Shown in pieces: positions 17,116-26,076 of a stretch of DNA of 64,000 nt. The position numbers were made by a program, and so were the translations under genes. Positions within the stretch are counted from its first letter, which is position 1. Each line of letters begins with the position of its first letter. The stretch comes from Oscillibacter hominis (GTDB lineage: Bacteria > Bacillota > Clostridia > Oscillospirales > Oscillospiraceae). The notes under the pieces are model-generated. The model was not told where the DNA came from. It saw only the letters and a list, made by a program, of their open reading frames with translations, and did no database searches. The stretch spans positions 2,232,001-2,296,000 of the forward strand of contig NZ_CP060490.1 in the NCBI RefSeq assembly GCF_014334055.1, in the 5' to 3' direction.

Positions 17116-18600
17116 TTACTTTCGGTTCATATCCCGCAAGATTTCGGACAGGCGTCTCATGCCAAGCTCCATTTCTTCGGCCGATAGATAGCCGTATGTC
17201 AGCCGTAGGGAAGAGGAGTACCCCATGTCGTACACGCTGCCGGGCAGGATCAGCAGCCCCTCCTTCAGCGCCCGGTTGAAAAGCTGCTCCGACAGCACCC
17301 TGTTTTTCAGGCGGACCCAGATGAAGAACCCTCCTGCGGGCCGGTTCCACTCCGCAAGGTCGCCGAAATACTTCTCCAGCAGGCGCATCATCAGGTCCCG
17401 GCGCTCCCTGAGCTGCTGGCGGATGGTGTTGACTCCCGTGTAGTAGAGGCCGCTCCGGAAAAGCTCCTCCACCACCTGCTGGGTCAGCACACTGACGCCG
17501 TAATCCATCTGCATCTTCACATCGGCCAGCCGCTGCACCACCGACTCCGGGCCCACCAGCCACCCAAGCCGCAGCCCCGGAGAGAAGCACTTGGACAGGC
17601 TTCCGATATAGACCACACTGCCGCTCTGGTCGAGCGCCTTGATGGGTGGAGGCGGCATCTCGTCCAGCCACAGATCCCGGAATACATCGTCCTCGATCAC
17701 CGGCATGTGGTTTTCCTTACAGTATTTCAGGACCTCCTTGCGGCGGCTCACCGGCATCACGCAGCCGGTGGGATTTTGAAAGGTGGGGATGGTGTAGAGC
17801 AGGGAATGGCAGCCGTTGGACTGGGGCTCCCGGATCATCCAGGGCAGTATTCCGCTGGCATCCAGGGGCACACCCTGGAGCTTTGCCCCCACAGACTGAA
17901 AGATATTCAGCGACCCCAGATAGGACGGCGACTCCACATAGACCGTGGATTTGGCCTGGACAATGCCCATGGAAATGAGCTGCAGGGCCTGCAATGCGCC
18001 GGAGACAATGAGGATGCAGGAAAGCGGCGCGTCAATCCCGATCTCCCTGAGATGGGCCTGGAGCGCGGCGCGCAGCCCGGGCATGCCCAGCGGGTCGGGG
18101 TAGTTCATAAAGAGGTCCCGGCTGGAAAGACTGCTCAGCACCTTTCGGGTCAGGTCCAGCTGCATCAGGTCCGGCGACAGCTCGCCGGTGCTCATCCGGG
18201 TGATCCCCTCTTCAAATTCCAGGTGGTTGATGATCTGCACCGTGGGTACGTTGGCCCGGAAGCCGCTGGCCTTGATATAGCTCTGCCAGTCCGGCGCCTT
18301 GTCCTGCATCAGCAGCGACCAGCTGTCGTTGGCGATGCGGGTTCCGCCGCCAAAGCCGCTTTCGATCATCCCCAGGGAGGCCAGTTCGTCCATGGCCTCC
18401 ACAATGGTGCTGCGGTTGACCTCAAACAGTTCAGAGAGCTTTCTTTGAGAGGGCAGCACCTGGCCGCTCACCCAGTCGCCGGAGGAAATCTTCTCGCTGA
18501 AATAGCTGACGATCTGGCTGTATAGAGGGATTTTGGACTGTCGATCCGGCTTCCAGCTGATGGAAATGGCTTCTGTCCTCTTCTCCCCGTACTCTCCCAT
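17116..18600 (-). CDS. MocR/GntR-family regulator with aminotransferase-like domain
   Basis: 494 aa. Residues about 25-90 form a GntR winged helix-turn-helix (LPSQRKLSELFEVNRSTIVE). Residues about 130-490 form a fold-type I aminotransferase domain with NPTG near 276, IEDDVF near 302 and the PLP lysine at 337 in SLSK. MocR proteins sense amines, amino acids or PLP and bind direct DNA repeats. It is the likely regulator of the three TTGGTTG promoters, at least one of which (16979-17037) is adjacent. The ATG at 18600 has an AAAGGAGGGAG site. The promoter at 18691-18719 looks constitutive. Confidence 0.93.
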   Translation of the reverse strand: MGEYGEKRTEAISISWKPDRQSKIPLYSQIVSYFSEKISSGDWVSGQVLPSQRKLSELFEVNRSTIVEAMDELASLGMIESGFGGGTRIANDSWSLLMQDKAPDWQSYIKASGFRANVPTVQIINHLEFEEGITRMSTGELSPDLMQLDLTRKVLSSLSSRDLFMNYPDPLGMPGLRAALQAHLREIGIDAPLSCILIVSGALQALQLISMGIVQAKSTVYVESPSYLGSLNIFQSVGAKLQGVPLDASGILPWMIREPQSNGCHSLLYTIPTFQNPTGCVMPVSRRKEVLKYCKENHMPVIEDDVFRDLWLDEMPPPPIKALDQSGSVVYIGSLSKCFSPGLRLGWLVGPESVVQRLADVKMQMDYGVSVLTQQVVEELFRSGLYYTGVNTIRQQLRERRDLMMRLLEKYFGDLAEWNRPAGGFFIWVRLKNRVLSEQLFNRALKEGLLILPGSVYDMGYSSSLRLTYGYLSAEEMELGMRRLSEILRDMNRK

Positions 18601-18690
18601 TGGCTCCCTCCTTTTGAAAGCAGCGGCCTCCGGCGCTTTCCCAGAGGCGACACTATATCTAATGATCTAAATTCTGCACACTTGTTTATT

Positions 18691-18719
18691 ACTATATTCT
18701 GATTTTTCCCAATAGTCAA
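18691..18719 (-). promoter_or_regulatory. Promoter of the MocR gene
   Basis: Leftward TTGACT (18719-18714), 17-base spacer, TATAGT (18696-18691). It is close to sigma-70 consensus and holds no TTGGTTG boxes, so the regulator does not obviously control itself. Confidence 0.7.
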
Positions 18720-18731
18720 CACTTCCCAGGG

Positions 18732-18770
18732 AAAAGGCGCCTGGCCCATTGGGAGCCAGGCGCCTTTTTT
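18732..18770 (-). terminator. Terminator overlapping the sensor kinase stop
   Basis: A GGCGCCTGGC / GCCAGGCGCC stem is flanked by A and T tracts. It ends the leftward two-component operon and insulates the MocR promoter. Confidence 0.85.
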
Positions 18771-19989
18771 ACTTCTTTAATGGGATGGATACGATGAACC
18801 GGGTGGAACGCTGGTCGCTCTCGGCCCGTATGGTGCCCTTGTGCTCGGAGGCAATGGCGGCGGCGATGGGCAGCCCCAGGCCGAATCCGGATTTTTCCCC
18901 CCGGGAGTCGTCGGCCCGGTAAAACCGCTCAAAGAGCCGCCGCAGCTGCTCAGGCGGGATAACCGGCCCCTGGTTGGAAACCTCCAGCCGCGCCCGCTTG
19001 TCGTCCCGGCTCAATAAGACGCGGATTGGCGCGTCCGACGCCCCGTACTTCACCGCGTTGTCCAACAGCACCCCCACCAAACGGCGCAGCTGGTCTCCGT
19101 CGCCCAGGATTATGATCTCCGGTGCGCATTCCCACTGAAGCTCCTTTCCATGCTCAAAGGCCACCGGCTCAAAGGACAGCGCACAGTCCGTCACCAGGGT
19201 GGACAGGTCCTGCTCCGTGAGGATCGCGATGCGGCTCATATTGTCCGACCGGGCCAGCGTCAGCATTTCTTCCACCAGCGTTTTCATCTGTCCGGCCTCG
19301 GAGTGGATGTTGTCGGCCCAGCGGGCGCTTCGGTCCTCCAGCTGGGCGGCGGAGAGCATCTCCGCGTTGGAGAGGATCACCGTCAGGGGCGTCTTCAGCT
19401 CATGGGATGCGTCGGAGAGGAACTGCTTTTGCTGTCTGATGGCCTGCTCCACCGGCCGGGTGGCCCACCAGGCCAGCAGGCAGCTGACGGCAAAGAGCAC
19501 CAGCAGTGCGGCAATGCCGATTTGGAAGGAGGAGCGGAGCAGGTCCTCCATGATGGTCCGCTCAATGGACATGTCCGCAAAGGCCATGCGCTGATAAAAC
19601 CCGTTGTCCTGAATGAGATAGCGGAGGGAATACTTGGCCACCACGCCGGTGGCGGCCCCGCCGCGCAGGGCAATGGTGATGATCTCCTGGAGCTCGGTGG
19701 TGTTCTCCAGGTCGCTGTAGGTGCCGCCGGTGATGTAAGCGGTGGAGCCCATGACGGCCACAGTGAAATAGGGCATCTGCACCGTGGGCCCGCCCGCTGA
19801 GGGCCGGCCCACGATGCCCTCCTGGTCGATCACCCGCTCCAGCACCTCCATGGTGTTGGAGCGGATGTTCTGTTCCGTGGCGGAGACCACGGAGAAAAAG
19901 ACCGCCCCCAGGACCAGCGTCACCAGGGCCATGCAGATGGCCACAAACTTGATCCGGAGCTTGCGGATCATACTGTCCTGGCGCTTCAT
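18769..19989 (-). CDS. Sensor histidine kinase
   Basis: About 406 aa. A membrane helix near residues 13-35, an extracytoplasmic domain of about 110 residues, a second helix near 150-170, then HisKA with the phospho-acceptor His in SDASHELKTPLTVI and an HATPase domain with VGVLLDNAVKYG (N box) and GFGLGLPIA (G box). The ATG at 19989 overlaps the response-regulator stop as ATGA; the in-frame upstream codons are probably not used. It pairs with the OmpR-type regulator at 19986-20663. The stimulus cannot be read from the sequence. Confidence 0.93.
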   Translation of the reverse strand: MKRQDSMIRKLRIKFVAICMALVTLVLGAVFFSVVSATEQNIRSNTMEVLERVIDQEGIVGRPSAGGPTVQMPYFTVAVMGSTAYITGGTYSDLENTTELQEIITIALRGGAATGVVAKYSLRYLIQDNGFYQRMAFADMSIERTIMEDLLRSSFQIGIAALLVLFAVSCLLAWWATRPVEQAIRQQKQFLSDASHELKTPLTVILSNAEMLSAAQLEDRSARWADNIHSEAGQMKTLVEEMLTLARSDNMSRIAILTEQDLSTLVTDCALSFEPVAFEHGKELQWECAPEIIILGDGDQLRRLVGVLLDNAVKYGASDAPIRVLLSRDDKRARLEVSNQGPVIPPEQLRRLFERFYRADDSRGEKSGFGLGLPIAAAIASEHKGTIRAESDQRSTRFIVSIPLKK

Positions 19990-20663
19990 TCCCCGGTCTC
20001 CAGACAATAGCCCACCATCCGGATGGTCTTGATCTTCACACCGGAGCCCAAGTGGGCCAGCTTGCGGCGCAAAAAGGAGATGTAGACCTCCACGTTGTTG
20101 TCCTCAGCCTCGGACTCATAACCCCAGACCTTCAGCAGAAGCTTCTCCTTGGGCACCACTAACTTCTGATTCTGCATCAAAAGCTCCATGATGTCATATT
20201 CCTTGCGGGAGAGGCGGATGGACTGTCCGCCGCACAGCAGCGAAAAGGAGGACTGCTCTAACTTCAGGTCGCCGCAGGTCAATACGCCCTCCTCCCGCAG
20301 CTCCGGCTGACGGCGGCACAGCGCCCGGATGCAGGCCAGCAGCTCCCGGGGCTCAAAGGGCTTGGTGAGATAGTAGTCCGCCCCCGCGTCCAGGCCCTCC
20401 ACCTTATCGGCCGTGTCGGACCGGGCGGTGAGCATCAAAACCGGGGTCGTGTCCCCCTCTGAGCGCATGCGCCGCAGCACGTCGAACCCACTCAGCCTGG
20501 GCAGCATCACGTCCAGCAAAATCACATCGTAAATACCGGAGAGGGCGTTGTCCGCCCCCGACTCACCGTCGTGACAGACGTCGGCGGTATAGCCGGCCAT
20601 CTCCACAATGTCCTGGAGCGTGGCGGCCAGGCGGACTTCATCTTCCACAATCAGGATGCGCAT
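19986..20663 (-). CDS. OmpR-family response regulator
   Basis: 225 aa. The receiver domain carries acidic pocket EDE at 7-9, phospho-acceptor Asp in LLDVMLP near 51, Thr in LTAR near 79 and Lys in TKPFEP near 101. The C-terminal winged helix (about 128-225) has SRKEYDIMELL and an RMVGYCLE ending where RGVGY is usual. It is the first gene of a two-gene operon with the sensor kinase. The Gld-like ABC genes lie upstream on the same strand but behind a terminator, so control of them is possible but unproven. Confidence 0.95.
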   Translation of the reverse strand: MRILIVEDEVRLAATLQDIVEMAGYTADVCHDGESGADNALSGIYDVILLDVMLPRLSGFDVLRRMRSEGDTTPVLMLTARSDTADKVEGLDAGADYYLTKPFEPRELLACIRALCRRQPELREEGVLTCGDLKLEQSSFSLLCGGQSIRLSRKEYDIMELLMQNQKLVVPKEKLLLKVWGYESEAEDNNVEVYISFLRRKLAHLGSGVKIKTIRMVGYCLETGE

Positions 20664-20752
20664 AGGCGTTTCTCCTCTCAGTCTGGTCTTCCATGCGGGA
20701 CAGCCCGTAAAAGAACCGCTCCCTCTCCCGTCTCAGCGAATATCCTCCGATG

Positions 20753-20782
20753 AAAATCGGGAAGGGATTCCCCTTCCCGATT
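20753..20782 (-). terminator. Terminator of the Gld-like ABC operon
   Basis: The stem AATCGGGAAGGG / CCCTTCCCGATT lies between the DUF4340 gene end (20812) and the response regulator start (20663). Confidence 0.75.
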
Positions 20783-20811
20783 GTATCACTGCCATCGCCC
20801 GCTTGCAATGC

Positions 20812-21798
20812 TCAGGCGGTCAGGCCGCCCGCGGCCAGGGCCAGCAGCGTCTCCACCGAGTCCTTGGCCACGCTGTAGATGGTGGTGTCTCCCTCCATCC
20901 GGGCATAGTAGCCCTCGCCGTCGGCGGTGGCGTTGCCCACGGACATCTTAAATGTGGTTTCAGCGCTTCCGTCAGGCACATAGTAAACCGTCATGGTCAC
21001 CTGGGGGCTGCCCAGGCCGCACAGCGTCACCGCCTCATCGGTGGGCCGATAGTCCACGCAGGCCGTGAACCGGAGGCTGGCCAGCTCATCGGCCAGGGCG
21101 CTCACCGTCTCATGATCCGTCACGTCGGCATCGCCGAAAATCCAGGACGCGGCGCCGTCCTCCTCTCCCGCCTCCACGGAGAGCGTTAGGTCTTGGGTGG
21201 GCCCTTTCACACGCACAGTGCGCAGGTTCGCGCCGGTAAAGGTGGGAATATCGGGAATTTCCGCCATGTCGTAGATGCCTTTATTCATGCTCTCACGCAG
21301 CTCGCTGGACACCACGTACACCGTGTCGGAGTCCGCCAGCTTCATATAGTAGGACCCATCGGAGGTGGTCTTGCCGAACAGCAGCACCGTTTCCTTGCCG
21401 CCGTCCGCCGTGGCCTTCAGTGAGGCGGCGGGCTCCTCCAGGCCGTAAGCCTCCAGGGTATCCCCCTCGGTGATGGTCTGCATCGGGTGCAGGGCGATGA
21501 CCTGCTTGGAGAGGCTCTCCAGGTAGTATCCGTTCAGGGGGAAGTCCGGATCGTCCACCCAGTACCACTCCCCGGCCTCGTCCCGGGCAAAGGACAGGTT
21601 CACCTGCCCGTTGTCGTAGGAGATGGCGCTGTAGGTCTGGTCCTCCTCGGTCTCCAGCACCCGGGTATCGGCCAGATTCTGCTGCTCCTCCTGCTGGCGC
21701 CGCTCCTCTTTTGCGTTGCAGGAGCGGAGAAGCCATGTCAAGGCCGCCAACACAACCAGTACTGCGGCCAGGGCCACCAGCGTCTTTTTCTGTCTCAT
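20812..21798 (-). CDS. DUF4340 domain-containing protein
   Basis: 328 aa. An N-terminal membrane anchor (residues 7-24, LVALAAVLVVLAALTWLL) is followed by a mostly extracellular region with repeated beta-rich units such as YYLESLSKQVIAL and YYMKLADSDTVYVV. This is the DUF4340 pattern, found in many bacteria as the last gene of Gld-type ABC clusters. It probably acts with the GldG-like protein just upstream (18-base gap) on the outer face of the membrane. Its molecular role is not known. Confidence 0.8.
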   Translation of the reverse strand: MRQKKTLVALAAVLVVLAALTWLLRSCNAKEERRQQEEQQNLADTRVLETEEDQTYSAISYDNGQVNLSFARDEAGEWYWVDDPDFPLNGYYLESLSKQVIALHPMQTITEGDTLEAYGLEEPAASLKATADGGKETVLLFGKTTSDGSYYMKLADSDTVYVVSSELRESMNKGIYDMAEIPDIPTFTGANLRTVRVKGPTQDLTLSVEAGEEDGAASWIFGDADVTDHETVSALADELASLRFTACVDYRPTDEAVTLCGLGSPQVTMTVYYVPDGSAETTFKMSVGNATADGEGYYARMEGDTTIYSVAKDSVETLLALAAGGLTA

Positions 21799-21816
21799 GG
21801 GGGAATCCTCCTTGCC

Positions 21817-23205
21817 TTAGAGTTTGCGGCGGCGCATCCAATGCACAAAGCCCACCGCTACCACTGCCAGCGGGATGACGAAGACGAACAGCGCGCTCCA
21901 GATTCCGCCTGTGGTGATGGTGTTGCTGGGCACCTGGAGGCTCACCGGCTCGATGGAGAGGTTGGTGATGTCGTCAAAGCCCACAGTGGCCGCATTCAGG
22001 AAGAGGTCCAGGTTAGCGATGTTGGTGAAGCTTCCAGTGATCTGCTCGCTGATCATGTTGCTGCAGCCGAATACGGTCAGCCGGGCTGTGCCGCCATCGG
22101 TCTCCTCGGTGGCCACGGCGCCCACCACGTAGGTGCCCTGGGCCTGATCCGAATCATCCACCACGTTGACGCCGTGGTCGGAGGTGGTCAGGAAGGGGGA
22201 GACGGTGACGGTGTCCCGGGCGGGGGCGGTGAGCGTCATGCCCCGGGAGGAGAAGAGCAGCACCGTGGAATCGCCGGTGAGGCTCTGGGCCGCGTCCACG
22301 CTCAGGTCGACCTCCGGGAAGATCGCATAGGGATTATTTTGATAGTACCGCTGGGTGTCGGCGATGAGGCCGGTGGTGGGGGAGATGCCGTACTGGGAAA
22401 GGACCCTGTTCCAATTGGGCATCTCCGTCAGGTCCGCGCCCATCAGGTAGATCAGCTGTCCGCCGCCGGATAAATAGCTGAGGATCATCTCGGCCTCATC
22501 GTCGGCCAGATCGGACGCGGGGGCGTTGGAGATCAGAAGATCGCAGTCCTCCGGCACGCCGTCCATCAGCACATTGACCTCCTCCACGCTGAAGTGGCTC
22601 TTTTTCATCAGGTCCTCCACCGAGGCGGACAGGCCCTGCTCTCCATGGTCGTTGATGGTGTAAGCCCTGCGGGAGGATTCGGAAACCACCAGGTCCACCG
22701 CGGAGGTCAGCTGGCCCTCGCAGTCAAATGCGGTTTCGTTGCGCTGGCCGCTCATCATGTAGGTATAGATATCATACTCGATCAGATCGTCAATGGCAAT
22801 GGTTTCTTGCCGTCCGGTGGCCTCGCAGGACACCACGATGGTATTGGCCTCCACGCCGTAGGCGGAGAGCACGGAGGGATAGGTGGTGGGGTTGGTGTAC
22901 TCCACGCTCAGGCGGCCGCTGAGTTCCCCGTACTGATCCAAAAACCGGACGATCCGCTGGTCCATGGCGTCCTTGTTGGCCAGCACATGGATGGATACGT
23001 CCTCGCTTAAGGCCGCCATGTAGTCCACGGAGGTGTCTGTGATATGGTAGATGTTGTTGGGCGAGATGTCCAGCTGGGTGTAGCGTGTGGGGATCTGGGC
23101 CACCAGCAGGTTGAAGGCGATCACCACGGCCACGGCCAGCGCGGCCGCTCCGGCGGAAAACGCGCCCCGCCGGGAGGCCCGGCTCTCCGTTTTCTGAAGT
23201 TTCAT
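21817..23205 (-). CDS. GldG-like ABC-associated extracellular protein
   Basis: About 462 aa: an N-terminal transmembrane helix (near 20-42), a large extracytoplasmic domain including YTNPTTYPSVLSAYGVE and a GGQLIYLMGAD segment, and a C-terminal helix ending in basic residues MRRRKL. This matches GldG-family proteins of the ABC-type system first studied in gliding Bacteroidota, but Firmicutes carrying it do not glide. The start is the ATG at 23205, behind GAGGAGG; the GTG nine bases upstream overlaps that site. It partners the permease and ATPase genes upstream. Confidence 0.82.
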   Translation of the reverse strand: MKLQKTESRASRRGAFSAGAAALAVAVVIAFNLLVAQIPTRYTQLDISPNNIYHITDTSVDYMAALSEDVSIHVLANKDAMDQRIVRFLDQYGELSGRLSVEYTNPTTYPSVLSAYGVEANTIVVSCEATGRQETIAIDDLIEYDIYTYMMSGQRNETAFDCEGQLTSAVDLVVSESSRRAYTINDHGEQGLSASVEDLMKKSHFSVEEVNVLMDGVPEDCDLLISNAPASDLADDEAEMILSYLSGGGQLIYLMGADLTEMPNWNRVLSQYGISPTTGLIADTQRYYQNNPYAIFPEVDLSVDAAQSLTGDSTVLLFSSRGMTLTAPARDTVTVSPFLTTSDHGVNVVDDSDQAQGTYVVGAVATEETDGGTARLTVFGCSNMISEQITGSFTNIANLDLFLNAATVGFDDITNLSIEPVSLQVPSNTITTGGIWSALFVFVIPLAVVAVGFVHWMRRRKL

Positions 23206-23218
23206 CGTCCGCACCTCC

Positions 23219-24085
23219 TCAGCTCCAGCGCCGCTTCTGGACCACCTGAACCGTCAGGAAGACCATCAGTGCCGCAACGGAGACATACATGGCGAGGCCC
23301 GCCACGTCAAAGACCTGGTTGTTGACAAAATTGGTGAAGACCCCGCTCAGGCTGAACTTCCCCAGGGCGTTGGGCAGCAGTGATGCAAACGAGGAGGAGT
23401 CTTTCAGATAAAAGCCCACAATGGCCGCGGCTCCAACTGCCAGCACGGAGCCAGACACCTTGTAGCTGTTGGAGAGGGAGTGAAGCAGCAGGCAAATCAG
23501 GATCAGGATCACCAGAAGGCCCACAAGGGACCCGGAGGCGGTGACGGGCAGGTAGTCGATCAGCCCATCCCACAAATACAGCACCAGCAGCGCGCCGAAG
23601 GTGCCCACGGCGGCGATAATCTGGCTCTCCGTCAGGGCGGAGATGAACAGCCCCACCGAGATTTCCACCGCGCCGTAGAGGAAAAAGGCCAGCACAGCGC
23701 TGTAGTCCGCCTTCAGATAGGCCGTGCCGTTCATGGCGATGATCAGCGGGCACAGGCAGGAGACCAGCACGGGGATCAGGTACACGGTGAGCATAGCAAG
23801 ATACTTGCCCATCACCACCTCCGTCACGCTGACCGGTGCGGTCAAAAGCAGCTGGTCCGTGCGGCTGTGGCGCTCCTCCGCCATGGAACGCATGGTCAGT
23901 ATGGGCACAATAACCATGAAGATAAACAGGGTGGAGGCCAGGGAATAGGAGAAATAGGGATAACCGGAAAACAGGTTGTAGGCCATGAAGTAGACGCCGA
24001 TGAAGGCCACCATCACCGCAATGCAGAGATAGCCGATCATGGAATTGAAATAGGAGCTCAGCTCCCGCTTGTAGATGGCTTTCAC
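23219..24085 (-). CDS. ABC transporter permease, GldF/ABC-2 type
   Basis: 288-aa membrane protein with about six helices, starting MKAIYKRELSSYFNSMIGY, the usual entry of ABC-2 permeases that begin with a cytoplasmic amphipathic segment. RSMAEERHSRTDQLLLTAPVS is a conserved intracellular helix of the family. It overlaps the ATPase gene by four bases, so the two are translationally coupled and form the membrane core of the Gld-like system. Confidence 0.9.
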   Translation of the reverse strand: MKAIYKRELSSYFNSMIGYLCIAVMVAFIGVYFMAYNLFSGYPYFSYSLASTLFIFMVIVPILTMRSMAEERHSRTDQLLLTAPVSVTEVVMGKYLAMLTVYLIPVLVSCLCPLIIAMNGTAYLKADYSAVLAFFLYGAVEISVGLFISALTESQIIAAVGTFGALLVLYLWDGLIDYLPVTASGSLVGLLVILILICLLLHSLSNSYKVSGSVLAVGAAAIVGFYLKDSSSFASLLPNALGKFSLSGVFTNFVNNQVFDVAGLAMYVSVAALMVFLTVQVVQKRRWS

Positions 24086-25077
24086 GCCTGACCGCCTCCT
24101 TCCTCATCCTGCGGGCGGACTTCCCCAGGCACACCGTCCGCGCTTTCCTCCCGGCCGCCCCGGGTCAGCTCCAGGAACACTTCCTCCAGCGAGGCGATGC
24201 GGGGCGTCAGCTCCAGCAGGGGGCAGTCCGCCGCCGCAAAGGCGCGGAACAGCTGCTCCCGCACATCCTGGGCGGCGGTGAGCTCTGCCGCCACGGTGGA
24301 CTCCGTCTTGGGCGACACCGTCTTTCCGGTCAGGCTGGGAATCCCACTCAGGATCTCCTCCACCTGCTCACAGCTGCCCTTGGCCTCTATCTCCACCGTG
24401 TGGGCGCCGGACAGGTGCTCCTCCAGGTTTTCCGGCGTGTCGCAGGCCACCAATTTCCCCTTGTGGATGATGAGGATATGGTCGCACACGGCCCGCACCT
24501 CCGAGAGGATGTGGGAGGAGAGGATCACCGTGTGCTCGCGGGCCAGGCGGCGGATCAGGTCCCGGATTTCGATGATCTGCTTGGGGTCCAGGCCCACAGT
24601 GGGCTCATCCAGGATAATGATCTTGGGAAAGCCCAAAATGGCCTGGGCAAGGCCCAGGCGCTGGCGGTAGCCCTTGGAGAGGTTCCGGATCAGCCGTCCG
24701 GCCACCTCCTCCAGGTGGGTCAGCGCCACCACCTGGGCAATCTGGTTCTCTTGCTCCGCCTTGGGGATTTTTTTCAACTGGGCGCAGAAGTGCAGGTACT
24801 CCCGCACCGTCATCTCCGGATACACCGGCGGGATCTCCGGCAGGTACCCGATGCAGCGCCGGGCCTCCTCCGGCTCCTCTAAAACGTTGTGCCCCTCGAT
24901 GAGCACCTCGCCCTCCGTGGCGGCCAGGTACCCGGTCATGATGTTCATGGTGGTGGATTTCCCGGCTCCGTTGGGCCCCAAAAAGCCGTAAATCTGGCCG
25001 TCGGCCACTGTAAAGCTCAGGTGATCCACCGCGCAGTGGTCCCCATATCGCTTTACCAGATTTTTCACTTCAATCAA
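24082..25077 (-). CDS. ABC transporter ATP-binding protein (GldA-like)
   Basis: 331 aa. Walker A GPNGAGKST near 35, Q-loop LPEIPPVYPEMT, signature LSKGYRQRLGLAQ near 133, Walker B IIILDEPTVGLDP near 155 and H-loop SSH. A C-terminal extension of about 90 residues after residue 225 is typical of ABC-2/GldA ATPases. It is the first gene of the ATPase-permease-GldG-DUF4340 operon. The upstream region (25078-25374) is AT-rich and has no gene. Confidence 0.93.
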   Translation of the reverse strand: MIEVKNLVKRYGDHCAVDHLSFTVADGQIYGFLGPNGAGKSTTMNIMTGYLAATEGEVLIEGHNVLEEPEEARRCIGYLPEIPPVYPEMTVREYLHFCAQLKKIPKAEQENQIAQVVALTHLEEVAGRLIRNLSKGYRQRLGLAQAILGFPKIIILDEPTVGLDPKQIIEIRDLIRRLAREHTVILSSHILSEVRAVCDHILIIHKGKLVACDTPENLEEHLSGAHTVEIEAKGSCEQVEEILSGIPSLTGKTVSPKTESTVAAELTAAQDVREQLFRAFAAADCPLLELTPRIASLEEVFLELTRGGREESADGVPGEVRPQDEEGGGQA

Positions 25078-25374
25078 ACTACCATCCTCCTTCAGGCGCA
25101 GGCGCCCTATCGCTTGAGGATAGTATAGGCGTGCTTTCTTAAAGAAAGCTTAAGCTTGACTCCATACATTTTACCCGGAATAATCGTTTGCTCCCCAAAA
25201 TTTAGTGAATTCTTTTAATTTGTTCATAATTTTTCAAGGTTATTTTCAGAATTCCCTGATATACTGTCCCCAACATCAGGAAGGGTTCTCCCCCCGCACC
25301 TGGTGCGGCAAAACTTTTTTCATTTCTTTTCTCTTGTTTCTCTCTGTGGTCTTGGGATTCTCCGCCCAGGCCGC
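25078..25374. other. Gene-free AT-rich region upstream of the ABC operon
   Basis: About 300 bases between the ABC ATPase start and a terminator. It must contain the leftward ABC promoter, and near 25139-25155 it has a small AAGAAAGCTTAAGCTT-type inverted repeat. I see no coding potential or known RNA in it. Confidence 0.5.
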
Positions 25375-25410
25375 AAAAAAGGAGGGCCCTCAAAGGGTCC
25401 TCCTTTTTTT
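25375..25410 (-). terminator. Terminator of the small membrane protein gene
   Basis: AAAAAAGGAGGGCCCT and its complement with a T7 tail lie 13 bases past the stop at 25423. Confidence 0.85.
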
Positions 25411-25422
25411 GCTGAATTCCAG

Positions 25423-25749
25423 TTAAAAAAATGCAAACAGCAGGTTCAGCGCCACAGCAAACACCACCAGAAGCCCCGCCATCTGCTCCCGCTCCGGGCG
25501 GCAGAAGCGCAGCGTGACACCGGCGATGGCGGGCAGAAAGCAGATCCAGGCCCAGATGGCCTTGAAGCGCATATTGTCCGGCTGCGCACTGGCGTTGATC
25601 AGCGCCAGCAAAAACGCAATGAACACCGCCACCAAAAAAAGCGCCGTTCGCCAGCTCTGTCCCTTGAGTACAAACATCAAGCCACAGACCAAAACACTGA
25701 CCAGCGCGAAAGAAATCAAGAAAATCCAAAGAACCGCGATACAAGCCAC
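25423..25749 (-). CDS. Small membrane protein, unknown function
   Basis: 108 aa or slightly fewer, with three strongly hydrophobic segments (about 3-25, 35-52 and 65-80) and a fourth near the C terminus, separated by short charged turns. The frame would open with a GTG embedded in an AGGAGG-like site, so the true start is uncertain; a TTG ten codons later is an alternative. It is followed by a good terminator, which supports a real transcribed gene. I do not recognise the family. Confidence 0.6.
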   Translation of the reverse strand: MACIAVLWIFLISFALVSVLVCGLMFVLKGQSWRTALFLVAVFIAFLLALINASAQPDNMRFKAIWAWICFLPAIAGVTLRFCRPEREQMAGLLVVFAVALNLLFAFF

Positions 25750-26076
25750 CTCCTGCTATCTTGATTCAGCGCAGAGTATTATATCAAATTCCAATGCATT
25801 GGGCAAGTGGCGCGCAGGAAAAACTCCCGCATTCCTAAGTTTGCTTTGATTTTCGTCTTTTTTTACGGCTTATTTTGTAAAAATACAGGGATTCCCTCTT
25901 GCAAACATGATGCATTTTGTTATAATCAGATTAACGTGAATGATTTCACAAAGATGCCGCCTGACCGGCCCAATTGCTGTTTGTCCGCCGTTGCATCCTT
26001 CGGGTCGCACCGATTCCACGCCGCGCGCGTCCACAGCAGCTTCCCTGCTTTGCTCACGCCACTTTCTGATGAATCA

